From Hibiscus mutabilis (taxonomy: Eukaryota > Streptophyta > Magnoliopsida > Malvales > Malvaceae), in contig JAGYYJ010000717.1 in NCBI GenBank assembly GCA_019671005.1, forward strand, positions 19,090 through 83,089: a stretch of DNA of 64,000 nucleotides. The letters are read 5' to 3'. Both the position numbers and the translations under genes were made by a program. Of the stretch, positions 1 to 11,445 are shown piece by piece. Numbering within the stretch: position 1 is the first letter of the stretch; every line of letters starts with the position of its first letter. The notes under the pieces were generated by a model. It was not told the origin of the DNA. It saw only the letters and a list, made by a program, of their open reading frames with translations, and did no database searches.

Positions 1-2405
1 ATTACTCTAGATACACTTGGGTTTTATTCTTAAGTACCAAAGATGAGGCTTTAGAAAAATTCATCACATTTTCAAAATTTACTCAAAATGACCTTGGTCA
101 AACTATTTCTCACATTCGAAGTGACCATGGCACTGAATTTCAAAATTTAGGTTTTGAGGATTTTTGTAACTCAAATGGTATAAGCCATAATTTTTAGCCC
201 CTAGAACACCACAACAAAATGGGGTCGTTGAAAAGAAAAATCAAACTTTAGAGGAAATAGCTAGAATCATGCTTTGTGAAAATAATTTGCCAAAATATTT
301 TTGGGCGGAAGCCACTAATACAACTTGTTATATCATAAATAGAGTAATGATTAGGCCTATTTTAAAGAAAACCCCTTATGATTTCAAATCCAAAAAGCCT
401 AACATTAGCTATTTTTATCCATTTGGTTGTAAATGTTTTGTTTTAAACAATGGAAAAGATAATCTAGGCAAATTTGATGGTAAAAGTGATGAAGCTATTT
501 TTGTAGGATATTCTTTAAACTCTAAAGCTTATCGTGTATTTAATAAAAGAACCTTACTTGTTGAAGAGTCTATTCATGTGGTTTTTTATGATAACCTCCT
601 TCCAAGGAAGGATTCTTGTGATGATGATGATGTAGGGATTTTCGAAGCCAATGATGGTGGACAAACATCAAAGGTGAATGAAGTTCCAACCAAAGAGGAA
701 GAAACACAATATCCACCTCTAGAAGCATTGAGAGACATGAATCTAAAGGAGAAGGAAGTGAGCTACCTAAGAGAGTACAACTATGTCAAAGGTGGTGAGA
801 TTTTGGGGGATCCATCCAAAGGGGTTACCACTAGACTTTCTCTTAAAAATATTTGTAATGTTGCATTTCTTTCATGCATTGAGCCTAAAATATCAAAGAA
901 GCATTAAAAGATAATTATTGGATATTGGCCATGCAAGAGGAATTAAACCAATTTGAGAGAAGTCAAGTTTGGACATTAGTTGATAGGCCTAGTAATAAAT
1001 ATACTATAGGAACTAAATGGATCTTTAGAAACAAACTAGATGAGAGTGGTAACATTGTGAGGAACAAGGCTAGACTTGTTGCTCAAGGTTACACACAAGA
1101 AGAGGGAATCAATTTTGATGAAACCTATGCACCCGTAGCAAGAATGGAAACCATTAGGATGCTTTTAGAATTTGCATGTTATCACGAATTTAAGCTTTTT
1201 CAAATGGACGTAAAAAGTGCATTCTTAAATGGTTTTATTAATGAAGAAGTGTATGTAGAACAACCACCCAGTTTTGAAGATCCAAATTACCCAAACCATG
1301 TTTTTAAACTTTCAAAAGCTTTATATGGTTTGAAACAATCTCCTAGAGCTTGGTATGAGAGATTATCAAATTTTTTAATTGAAAAAAGTTTTAACAAAAA
1401 AAAGGTGGATACTACACTATTCATTAAAAGAATTGGCAAAGACATATTAGTAGTTCAAATATACGTTGATGATATACTTTGGTTCTACTAATGAAATGTT
1501 TATCCAATATTTTGCTAAGTTGATGCAAGGTGAGTTTGAGATGAGCATGATGAGAGAGCTTTCGTTCTACTCGGGGCTCTAAATTAAACAAAGGAAGAAA
1601 TGCATCTTCATCAATCAATCCAAGTACATCAAGGACATGCTCAAGAAGTTTGGCTTGGAGAGTGTGAAACCTCAAGCCACACCAATGAGTTCTTCCATAA
1701 AGCTTGACAAAGATGAAGGAGGTAAGTGTGTAGATTTAAAACTTTACCGCTTTATGATTGGATCTTTGCTTTATCTTACCGCAAGTAGACCCGACATTAT
1801 GTTTAGTGTTTGCTTGTGTGCTAGATTTCAAGCTAGTACTAGAGAATCACACCTTATAGCCGTTAAGAGAATCTTTAGGTACCTTAGAGATACACATTGT
1901 TTAGGTCTTTGGTACCTTAGAGAGTATTCCTTTAACCTACATGCCTTCTCGGATGCGGATTATGGAGGGTTGTAAGATAGATAGAAAGAGCACATCTGGC
2001 ACATGTCAATTCCTAGGTAGTATGCTCATATCTTGGTTTTCTAAGAAGCAAAATAGTGTATCATTATCTACCACCGAAGTCGAATACATATCCGTATGGA
2101 GTTGTTGTGCTCAAGTCCTTTGGATGAAGCAACAACTCTTAGATTATGTAATTGACATAGGTACCATCCCCATTAGGTGTGACAACACTAGTGCAATTTG
2201 TCTCACTAAGAATCTCATCCAACATTCTAGAACCAAACACATAGAAATAAGACATCATTTCATTAGAGATCATGTCTTGAAAAATGATGTAGTTCTAAAA
2301 TATGTAGACACCTTGAACCAATTAGCGGATATTTTTACCAAACCATTAGACAAAGAGCGTTTTTGGTCTCTTAGGAGAGAGTTAGGTTTAACCAACCTCC
2401 CTTGA
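1..2405 (+). pseudogene. pol: copia pol: integrase, reverse transcriptase, RNase H (broken)
   Basis: The integrase core is read from the first bases and continues at 269-907. Its frame breaks near 197, just before a PQQNG-type motif. Reverse transcriptase (925-1491) shows QMDVKSAFLNG, ALYGLKQSPRAWY and the catalytic YVDD. Right after YVDD a one-base change shifts the frame (about 1480), and a TAA stop lies at 1580-1582. RNase H follows with SASRPDI-like, KSTSG, STTEVEY and ADIFTKPL motifs, with one more frame change near 1970; the natural-looking stop is 2403-2405. In a working element this would be one polyprotein that makes and integrates the cDNA. Here it is in at least four pieces, so it is best called a pseudogene. 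Confidence 0.9.
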
Positions 2406-2599
2406 CCCTTAGAGCCTTCTTTGGTCTTAAAAATTATGCTTAAATTTGTTTTATTGATTGCTTTTGTGATCAAGCTCCTATATACATATATGCTTGTTGC
2501 TATGGGGAGTATGCATCTATTTATGCTCATACATAATGCTCTCATATCATTCACATGCATTTCAATTCGATTAGAATCGAATTTCTGAGCAACCTGCAG

Positions 2600-2790
2600 C
2601 CAAAATTGACATTTTTGGCACAGAATTATCGATACGGTGTTCAGCGTATTGATACGGGTCGTTTATAATCGTTTCGATACATGTCTATCTGTACCGGTAC
2701 GAATAGCGTATCGAAACGGCCTCAGAAGCATTTCGGTACTGGGTTCGATATGCTACGTTGGCGTATCGGTACGCGTTCACGGCTAGGCAG
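2600..2790. repeat. GATACG motif cluster between pol and the envelope-like ORF
   Basis: This stretch holds about eight variants of the words CGATACGG, GTACCGGTACG and GTATCGGTACG, many near-palindromic and arranged in pairs about 10-20 bases apart. The same motif recurs in the LTR at 5080-5625. It is followed by CT-rich leader-like DNA at 2815-3014. A regulatory role is inference. Confidence 0.7.
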
Positions 2791-3014
2791 TTTTTAAGGG
2801 CTTTAAATGAAGTTTTTCACTTTATTTCAAATACCATATTTTCCCTTAAAACCCTAGATACGAAATTCCATTTAAAAACCTCTCAATCCCTCATATTTTC
2901 CCACACAACTCTTAAAAATTCTTGAGGGCTTTTAGTTTTTACATCAAACCCAAGCTACAATCATCAAGTTTGTGCATCTAAATCACTTCATTCATCCTTA
3001 ATCTCATCTTCAAG

Positions 3015-3347
3015 GTATAAACCCTAACCTTTTTCTTTTTAATTTTTGTACATATATATATACTGTTTTTGTACTATAATCATAGATTTAGAACCTATAT
3101 AGTATTGTTTTCAATATTTTTGTAAAAACTTTTTCAAATCTATTTTTTTTATTCAAATATAAAATTATACCGTATAATTTTTAACACTGTTTTCAAGTTT
3201 TTCTTTACCAAAAATTCTTTTTAAATATGTATATATTTTTAAACTATATTGTATAAATTTTTGACAACACCTTGATTATTAGATTACTTTTTGGATTGAA
3301 TGTATTGATTTATGCATACATCGTTTTTGGTTTGATTTTGTTTTCAG
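3015..3347 (+). other. candidate leader intron before the envelope-like ORF
   Basis: AAG/GTATAAA at 3014-3021 is a good plant donor, the segment is T-rich throughout, and TTTTCAG ends at 3347, three bases before the ATG at 3351. The DNA just upstream (2815-3014) looks like a plant 5' leader: CT-rich and without long ORFs. Splicing is predicted only from sequence. Confidence 0.5.
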
Positions 3348-3350
3348 ACT

Positions 3351-4551
3351 ATGACCCCTAAGAAACGAACACAAAAGGACATTGCCTCTAGTTCAAGTTC
3401 TCTGCATCCTATTCTCGATCATGTTGGTAATAGACCCAATCTTACCCACATTTATCAAAACTGTTTTAATGAACCTCAATATCCTGATACCATGGAAAAT
3501 TTTAAAGAATACCAAAGTTACAAAATTTGTCTCGAGCGTGTTACGTCAATCCCGTTTTTATCATCCGAAAGATTTAAATTTGAATTTCTTTCTTTAATGC
3601 ACGAATGGAAATTTATGGCTTTTTTAAGTATACCCGGGATTTTATATCGAAATCTTGTTTTAATATTCTATTCCAATGTTCGGTGTATTTTCAATGAAAA
3701 GAAATCTTTGGTTGTTGCAATTGAATCTTACTTAATGGGTAAGAAATTTAAAATTGATTCAAGTGTTTTAGCAAACTTTTTGGGTTTTGAGGATACGAGA
3801 ATAGATGATGAAGGTGCGTTAGGACATGTCCTTAGTGGTTCTGTGGCCGTTCTTAATGCCCATGACCGTATCTTGCATCTCATGATCACTTGGTAGTTCT
3901 GTCCATCCGGCGGGAAATACTCTACCATCCGCCAAGTTGATGTTTTTGGCTTCGATACTTTCGTGAGAAGAGGCGACCCAACCTTGCTCAGATTATGTTC
4001 GATATCGTCTTTCTTATCCAACATCGCCACACCTCCTTGGTGATATCCTTCACTTATAGCACGACTTTGAGCTTTCTCTTTCACAAAATGGGGATCGATT
4101 GTTCCTACGATCTTCTGAAACCTCTCACGGATCCCATTGATGAGCGTTCTCTCCGTCGTACCAAGTTCACTTATTACAATAGAGAATGAGTCCGTAACAC
4201 CGATCTTCTGAGAGGTGTTCAGCCCGAACCGATGGAGGCACCTCAAGAAGCTCAAGTTCCACAAGCTCCGGTGGCCCAACCGAATCAAGATTCTCTCATG
4301 GCTTTCCTTAATGAGAAGTTCACATATTTACACACCACCATGGACTCCGAATTTGTCACGATCGACACTCATTTCACATCCTTGGAGGAAAGGGCTTGGA
4401 GGAAAGGGCGATGACGATTAAAAATAAAAAAATCTATGGACATCACTCTTAACGCCTTTCATGGTGAATGGCGTCAACCCATAGACCTCCGGCCATAAAT
4501 GTTGATGATGATGAGGATGAAGACGATGGAGACAATGGCATGGACTTTTAG
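3351..4551 (+). pseudogene. envelope-like / plant transposon-domain ORF of the copia element (broken)
   Basis: The first part (3351-3896, 181 residues) is open and begins with a basic MTPKKR start, typical of the large uncharacterised plant transposon-associated proteins found downstream of pol in SIRE-type elements. A stop at 3894 and further shifts break the rest. A later piece is open at 4232-4414 (proline/glutamine-rich, then a helix-like stretch), and a strongly acidic tail (D/E run) ends with TAG at 4549-4551. No signal peptide or clear membrane segment is obvious in the readable parts. The family's function is unknown; 'envelope-like' refers to its position only. It could also be a captured host gene. 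Confidence 0.65.
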
Positions 4552-4774
4552 GCATTTTTGCATGTCATATCATATCATATTATGATTTAAGTTATGCACC
4601 TTTATTTTATGTCCTTATGAACTCATATGCTTTGTTTTTATTTGGTTTATGCTTTTAGGATTTGAGTTGGATTGAACTATGTTGCTTGAACTTTTATTTG
4701 AAGTTAAATGCTTATGTTGCTTATTAAATTGCTTGGAGTTGTTATTGTTTTATCCCAATTACATTGATTTTGAT

Positions 4775-4900
4775 CTAACAAAAAGGGGGAGAAGATTTAA
4801 AGAGCCAAAATTTTATTTATAGCCTTAAATTAAGGGGGAGTTTTCTAAGAGATACTTAAAAAATTTCACCTTGGTTTTGTTATATCAAAAAGGGGGATAT
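4775..4900 (+). other. three polypurine tracts ahead of the 3' LTR
   Basis: Three AAGGGGGAG/AAAAAGGGGGA tracts occur near 4780, 4832 and 4889. The last sits directly before the LTR start and is the likely primer for plus-strand DNA synthesis. The first and last share a TTGATCTAAC/TTATATCAAAA-type flank, so they look like duplicates. Multiple tracts are compatible with a SIRE-type 3' region. Confidence 0.75.
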
Positions 4901-5079
4901 TGTAAAACCTATGTTTGATTTTGATATAACAAAGTGTTTAAGGACTAATTTGTAAAAGAAAATAAAATTTTAAGTACTCAAAAGTCTCACAAAATGACAA
5001 AGAAAAGTTTTCCAAAGCTATAAACTTAAACCCAAAAAATTTTCTAAGTGTTTCAAGCTAAAATACACAAATACGCCCA

Positions 5080-5625
5080 GGCATATTGATACACCATTTG
5101 GTGTTTCGATACGGTTTTTAGCTACTGGAATTTGTTTTTGCAAAGCGTACCGATACGCTTAGCCCGTTTCGATACTGTTTGAAATTTGGGTTTAAGAAAT
5201 TTACAGTCGTACCGATACGGTACACTATGTTTCGATACTGTTTGAATTCTGGATTTAAGAAATTTCAAAATGTACCGATACGGTTAACCCCGTACCGATA
5301 CGGTTTGTCAAAATCTTTAAAGATCTTTGCATTAAATTTTTCGACCATTGTTTGTCAGTTATTGGAATCCTCAAACTTTAAATTTCGGTTAACCCGTACC
5401 GATACGCCACTATGTGTATCGATACATTTTTTCATCCAAGATTCCAGTGAGCAAAATCCGTACCGATACGGCCTTGCCGTTTCGATACACCCTCATTTTA
5501 ATACTATAATCGTTTCGATATGGCTTCACGCGTATCGATACGACTTGTACAACGGCTATATTTTTGTTGTAATAGGTATCGATATGGGCCTTCGTGTACC
5601 AATACGGGCCTTCACCAAACAGTAT
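5080..5625. repeat. paired GTACCGATACG / CGTTTCGATAC motif array in LTR U3
   Basis: About sixteen copies of CGATAC-type words occur here in eight pairs. Usually a GTACCGATACGG word is followed 10-16 bases later by CGTTTCGATAC or a close variant. The array ends about 80 bases upstream of the TATA box. Open frames crossing the array give repeated VPIRY-type peptides, which are artefacts of the repeat. Confidence 0.8.
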
Positions 5626-5701
5626 TTATTACGGGAAAGATAGTCCCCAACGGCTCTATTGATGACTTCAACCACCCAAACGGCTAGAATTCAATAAGGG
5701 G

Positions 5702-5709
5702 GTATAAAT
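5702..5709 (+). promoter_or_regulatory. TATA box of the copia LTR
   Basis: GTATAAATA lies about 800 bases into the LTR, downstream of the motif array and upstream of an A/C-rich leader-like segment, as expected for an LTR promoter. Confidence 0.6.
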
Positions 5710-6204
5710 ACAAGTCTCCAATGCTACAACAACAACTAGTGAACTTAGATTGAAAAACATCCAAGTACTCAAGCAAAAATCTAACCCTTGTGCTCTTAGA
5801 GTCAAATCCTTGTACCCAACTTGTGTTCTTCATTGTAATCTTTTGTTTCAAGTTTGGGGTTGAGTATTCTTGTAATTTTGGGTAAATATCTACCTTGTGA
5901 GGTCATTTTATTTTTGCCATTATCTTTCTTGTACAAGAGTGAATCTTGATCAAGCTTTGGGTAGAAAGCTTTGATCCTTTGTAACGGTTGCCTCCTTAGC
6001 CTAGAAAAGGGGAAGATTTCATAGTGAAATTGGTTAAAATCCTTAGTAGGAAGCTAAGGTAGTGGACGTAGACCTTGTTAGAAGGTTGAACCACTATAAA
6101 TCATTGTGTCCCATTGTCTATCTTTTTCCATTTACTTCCAAAAATTTTAAATTGCCAATTCACCCTCTCTTGGCCACTTTCGGTGTTGATTGATTATCCT
6201 AACA

Positions 6205-7324
6205 GATATATATATATATATATTAAACTGAAATTTGTTATAAATCTACTAAAAAACCTTCAATCCTTTTTTCCCCATCATTGTCGTCTTCAACAATTTC
6301 CTGCTTACAAAGCCATGCTCGCATCCCAAATCCCAATTAGTTTGTTCTTCTTGTATCATCGTCTATTAGCTCCATACTACCTTTTTAATTTACCGGAACT
6401 TAAATTAGCAACAAATTATTTTCATCTTATTGAAACCACTGGCTAGAAATTTATCGAAATAAAAAAGAGTCCTAAATCCACAGTGGAAATGCTTGGGATT
6501 TGCAGGTTGTTCCCATAGTTGTGAGAGCTCCCTCGTCAGGAATGTTTTCTAGGTATTTATTTTAACAACTTTGCAAGCTTATTGTTTGTTTTTAGCTTTG
6601 GTTGTTGAATGTGGAAATGCTAAAATTTGCTCAGGTGATGCTCGGGAAAAAGTAAGGCTCGAAATTTTGGAATTCATTTTAACTTGAATATAGAATATTA
6701 ATGGCTATCAGGAAATTTCTGTTTATAGAATCCACGGTTACTTTGCTACTAATGGATTTTATTCTGGGGAAATGGTTGCTCCGTATCATCTTTAGGACTT
6801 GCTGAATGCAAAAGGGTTCGTTCAAGTCCAAAAGAGGCTTTTACATTCGTGTTTCTAATTGATTTTGTGTTGCTTGCTCTTATTTGGTTCCTATGCAAAT
6901 TCTGAACTTAGAGGCTGCAATTTGAACTTCTGGTAAATTAAAGGATGGATTGGGCAGGGTTGACACTTGGGAGGGACAAGATAACATTAGTTATAATTGA
7001 AGGATCAAAATAAAATATTAAATTATCTCTAACTAAAAATAGGGTCAAATTGAAATAATGAGAGTTAAATTTATTGTTTCTTTCAAATTAGGACTAAATT
7101 GTTTGAATGTGTAAAATGGATGACTAAATGTGTTATTATATAAAATATTTTAATAGCCCCGTCACTCTTGTAAGGTTGTCACTCTTGTAACGGTTGTTAA
7201 CGGGCCAGTGGCCAAATTGAAACAAAACTAAAAGTTTAATGGTAACATTGAAGCAATTCGAAGTTTGGTTACCAAGTTGAATAATTGATTAAAGTTTAGT
7301 GACCATTTGTGAACTTTACCCAAA
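6205..7324. other. intergenic DNA, no gene seen
   Basis: A short TA microsatellite (6206-6222) is followed by AT-rich DNA without a credible ORF. The part at 6960-7320 contains phrases such as 'gtcaaattgaaa' and 'gtttagtgaccatttgtgaac', typical of decayed foldback elements like those mapped elsewhere in the window. Confidence 0.5.
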
Positions 7325-7580
7325 AAAATTTGCACAACACTTCATATTTAAGCTATAAAATTTAAAACCTAAATCCCTAGCCCTAACACCCTAAAACTTA
7401 AACCTAAACCCAAACCTAAATTTAAACCCTAAACTCTAAATTCTAACCATAAACCTTAAACTCTACCCCCTATAACCTAAACCCCTAAACCCTAAACCAC
7501 AACCTAAATCTCTAAACCCTAAAATCGAAAGGCTTGTGTTAATTAAAGTTTACACAAACTTGTGTGTATATATATATATG
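7325..7580. mobile_element. small inverted-repeat element with telomere-like interior
   Basis: The interior (7365-7525) is degenerate CCCTAAA repeat. The right end, AAGGCTTGTGTTAATTAAAG then TTTACACAAACTTGTGTGTAT, matches the right ends of the better preserved copies at 23173-23415 and 23731-24000. The left end is poorly preserved. Confidence 0.6.
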
Positions 7581-8237
7581 AAAACCTTCTTGTTGAAGGG
7601 TAATGAAATGGATTGTATAAAGTTTTGACACGAGGTTAACCATTAATGTAAATATTTTATCATTAAGTCAATAATTTAATTAAAAAATAAATTTTCAAGT
7701 AACATACTGTAAAAAATATATATGTTTGCATGTACCAAATAAATCCAACAAACATATGGTGATAAGTAACACATGCCCCTACCATGTGGTTTTGATGTGT
7801 CATGCAACATTCAAAATAATACACTTCCCTAACCCTAATTGTAATACCATTAACATTACTAGTAATACTAATCCTATACTCTTTAACTATATATATATAT
7901 ATATATCCATCATTGGTCCTTACTTAAAAATGTAATTATATTTTTGCATTTTTTATATATTTTCCAGATCAAAATGTAATGAATAAAGTGGTCTTCACGA
8001 TTTGGCTTGATTCGATATTACATACATCAATCAAATTAGCTTTAGATTCCTTTGAAAAATTCAAAACAATTCCTTTGAGTTAGTGGTCCTTTAGCAATTA
8101 AGACACCCCACTCATTGACTGCTTCCCATGTCTTTCTGCTCCACTTCCTTTGCAATGTCACCATCCTGTTGATGAATATTTAATTATAATTTTAATGTTT
8201 AATTTTTGAGTAATTATGTGGTGAGAAATTTTTTTTG

Positions 8238-8503
8238 TTTCCACAAGCACCTTAGTTTTAATGTTTAGAGGTTTAATTTAGGGTTCATGGTTTAGGGTTT
8301 TAAGTTTATAGTTTTAGAATTTAGGGGCTGTAGTTAGAATCTAGAGTTTATAGGTTAGTACCCAAATCCCTAACATATTATTCTAAAACCTAAACCCTAA
8401 CCTCTAAACCTTAAATTATAACACTAAACACTAAATTCTAACCACAATACCTAAATTTTAAACCTATAAACTTTAAACTCTAAAACTAGGGCGCTTATAG
8501 AAA
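8238..8503. mobile_element. foldback element with TTTAGGG / CCCTAAA arms
   Basis: The left end GTTTCCACAAGCACCTTAG and the right end CTAGGGCGCTTATAGAAAC are imperfect inverted repeats. The left half is rich in TTTAGGG-like words and the right half in CCCTAAA-like words, so the arms can pair. No coding capacity. Confidence 0.65.
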
Positions 8504-9251
8504 CAAACAGTTTTTAATGTCAGTGCATCGAGTAGGAGATATCGGCTTGCTTGTTGAATATATTTCGACTGATATTGTCTCCTTCGTTGGTACAATATAC
8601 ATGAGTACGTGAGATCGAGCATACTTAAACAGTCAATATCTCTTTATTTGTGGGTGAAGGGGTCTGGATAGTATAGACATTACATAGCGAACGTTAAAAA
8701 GACATAGTTATCGGTTCATGTGGACCAATCATTTCATTCCACATGTCATTGTATTTTTGGATTATATATATGTTCATCCAATCCCCATGTGGTGACAGAT
8801 TGGAATTGTATGCAAGAGAACTTCCTATGAATATATTAATGTAAAATCTTGGGTTACTTTCTGTGTTTTGCGACAAAGGTCTTTTAATTATTGATTTAAT
8901 TATGTTCTTAAACTATAGTACTTAAGTAGTAGAATAAAGTAATATAAAAAACACAAGTTTCTATCATCAAATCAAGCAATTCTATATTTTGTACGTATAA
9001 AATATATACATGCATGCATATTGACTTTGGCTTCTGATAATACATTAAATAAATTTTGTTTGACGATTGAACCACGAATGAAGTGATAAAAAAATTGTAT
9101 CAAACATTCGATTAATATCATTTCCAAATACTATTTGTAGACAACCTCTGCTTGTATTTTTATTGGGTCAATTATTTCAAAAAAATGAAGTGATAAAAAA
9201 ATAAAATGAAGTGTCAATTATTTCAAAAAAAATGAAGTGTCAATTTTCATT

Positions 9252-9605
9252 GGGTAAATGACACTATAGGTCATTAAACCATTCTCAAATTATCGTTTTA
9301 AATAATGAACTTTTAAAAGTTATAAAATGAATATTAAATTTATCAAGTGGTTGCCAAATGGTCATTATGACGTGATAACAACAACAACAATAAAGTTTGA
9401 TAAGAGATTCATTAATTGACCGAGTGACCAAATATGCTCATGTTGTCCCATGAGCATCTCGAGTGGGTTCGAATTTTGTCATTTGCTTTTAGAATGTAAA
9501 AGCTCTCATGTTGTCCCGTATTGTAAAAATTCTATAAATTTTAAAAGTTAAATGACCAAACTGCTCATTTGAATATAATTTAATGACTTTGAGTGTAATT
9601 TACTC
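9252..9605. mobile_element. Mutator-like foldback MITE with 9-bp target duplication
   Basis: The left end GGGTAAATGACACTATAGG and the right end, read in reverse, GAGTAAATTACACTCAAAG form terminal inverted repeats. The element is flanked by a perfect 9-base duplication ATTTTCATT (9243-9251 and 9606-9614), the size made by Mutator-like transposases. It is 354 bases long and non-coding. Confidence 0.75.
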
Positions 9606-9640
9606 ATTTTCATTTTAGACAATTATAGATTTGAGTTTAA

Positions 9641-9877
9641 TTTTGATATACAGGTTGTGCAAAATTTATTCTATACAAGCCTGTAAATTTATACTATAAA
9701 CTCAAATCCTAAATTACTAAGTTTAAACCCTAAAAACCTAAACGACAAATTCTAAACCCTAAACCTTAAATTCTAAACACTACAATTCAAACTCCTAAAC
9801 TCTAAACTCTAAACTAAACTCCTAACCCTTAAAACTAAAATACTTATATAAATTAAGGTTTACACCATCATATATGG
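9641..9877. mobile_element. telomere-like interior MITE, TTTTGATATACAGG end
   Basis: The left end TTTTGATATACAGGTTGTGC matches the family end seen at 23731. The interior is degenerate CCCTAAA repeat (9700-9835), and the right end is a diverged AAGGTTTACACC. Same family as 7325, 23173 and 23731. Confidence 0.65.
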
Positions 9878-10615
9878 CGTCTTCCACGTTCATTTCTGGC
9901 TTTAGTGCTCGTTTATTCGGTTTGAATTGAGTGGGCCGATTTTTAAATTTGAAAAAAAAAATCTTGTTTTGTAATATGGTCATTTTTTTTTCAGTTTTAA
10001 GTTTTTTTTTATCAAATTTGAATCACATACTCAACTACCATAGAATATATATGTAATGTAACTTCATTTTCTTTTTTGACTACAAAATTTTTATTTTTTT
10101 CAATTTAATTCCTTAACTTTACATGATTTTTTTTGTTTCTTCAATTTTTTAATTTTTATGTTAGTGATTTTATACTAACGTGACATTCATAATAGTAAGA
10201 GAACTATGTTAAATTATATATAAACCCAAATAACTCAATTTGAATTCAAAAAAAATCAAATAAAGTGTAAATGATAAAATATAACTTGTTAATCATACTA
10301 ACTCAAAATTTTTTATTCAACTCGATCGAATATTTACCTCTAATCATGAGTATAAATGAATTAAATACATCTTGTTAGTGTTCAATTTGTTTAATGAAAC
10401 GAACCTAAAAACATTGTTCAAATCCATTTGACTTTCAAAATCATAAAGTTGTAAACACGATTTGCCAAACCTTTCAATTTCACCATCAAGTTTGTCTACA
10501 GACTTACAAATCACAAGCCATTTCGTTTTCTTCCATGTGGTGGGAGCCCACATAGGAACGTGGCCATTTTGCGCGTTTGGACCAGATATTCTTTTTTGCA
10601 TTCCTTTTAATTTCA

Positions 10616-11445
10616 TCCATGTTTTGCTTTATGTATTGGTTTATGTTATTTACGCATCTGGTCCCTTGCATCTCATTTTCTCTTATTTCTGCCCTTGCTT
10701 AATCTGGTCACTGTTGCAATATTTTTGTTTGTTATATGCGGTTTTTTATTATTATTTGCAGTATGGTTCTTCATATATTTTATAGATATAGGTATTTATA
10801 TATGTATTGTATAGCATGTATTTTCTTTTTGTGCTTCGGAGGTTGCTATTTGTTTTGCATGCATATTCTATTCATGATGCATTGTTGTAAAATTTAATAT
10901 TTATACTTCTATGTTTTGTGCTTTGTTTCGTATTTGCCATGTTTATGCTTTGTCATGTCATTATCGTATTTTATATTGTCCTTTTAATTTTATCATGCCA
11001 TGTTTTATTGTGATGCATATCGAGATATAAACTGTTAATGTGGTGCTACATTTTTCGAGGATAAACTTGACTAGTACCTAAGAAGTAGGTGGTGATTTTC
11101 GTTTATTCATCGAACATCGGAACCCTTTAAAATAAACTCGCACGTATAACTAAATTCTAATGTAAATATCACTTTAACTCGGAAAATCCGATATTAATAA
11201 AATGGTAATTGATTTGGTATCAAGTTTGGGCGTGGTGGGGGTGCGAATCCTTCTCCATACGATACCGATTCCTAAACTCAAAAAATGAAAATCTCTGGTT
11301 TATTTTTTGGTGTCCAGTCTACCTAACCCAAGTGACCGGTGGCGGCTCTAGTTTTTTATTTCAAAAATACATTTTTAAGAAAATCTCTCAAAATCAAATA
11401 TTTAAGGAAAAGTGGGATACCTTCGGGAATTTTTTAGTTGCTACA
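10616..11445 (+). mobile_element. LTR fragment, GGTGGCGGCTCT family, copy A
   Basis: The segment shares its order of landmarks with the LTRs at 13227-15357 and 37060-38235: an AT-rich part, a GGGCG-GG-GTGCGAATCCTTCTCC block, a GTGTCC-GTGACCGGTGGCGGCTCT block and a TTGCTACA end at 11445. The left end is not recognisable and the copy is probably 5' truncated. Confidence 0.65.

Larger units (their letters stand above)
1..6204 (+). mobile_element. Ty1/copia retrotransposon, SIRE/Maximus-like, 3' part
   Basis: The window opens inside the integrase of a copia element. In order come integrase, reverse transcriptase, RNase H (to 2405), a spacer with repeated GATACG motifs, an envelope-like ORF (3351-4551), purine tracts (4775-4900) and the 3' LTR (4901-6204). 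The order integrase before reverse transcriptase is diagnostic of copia, and an extra ORF between pol and the LTR is characteristic of the SIRE/Maximus lineage. The 5' LTR, gag and protease lie to the left of the window, so no target-site duplication can be checked. Several frameshifts and stops in pol show the copy is not autonomous. The lineage assignment rests on gene order and the extra ORF, not on a tree. Confidence 0.88.
4901..6204 (+). mobile_element. 3' LTR of the copia element
   Basis: The boundary is set by the purine tract ending at 4900 followed by TGTAAAACC, and by CCTAACA at 6198-6204 followed by a TA microsatellite. Length is 1304 bases. It contains the GATACG motif array (5080-5625), a TATA box (5702-5709) and a leader-like CAACAACAACTAG region. 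The right boundary is inferred, because the partner LTR is outside the window. Confidence 0.75.

Noticed and set aside
5179..5643. 154-codon ORF with repeated VPIRYT/PYRYGL peptides
   Set aside because: It is a translation of the GATACG motif array inside a non-coding LTR; the periodic peptide reflects the DNA repeat.
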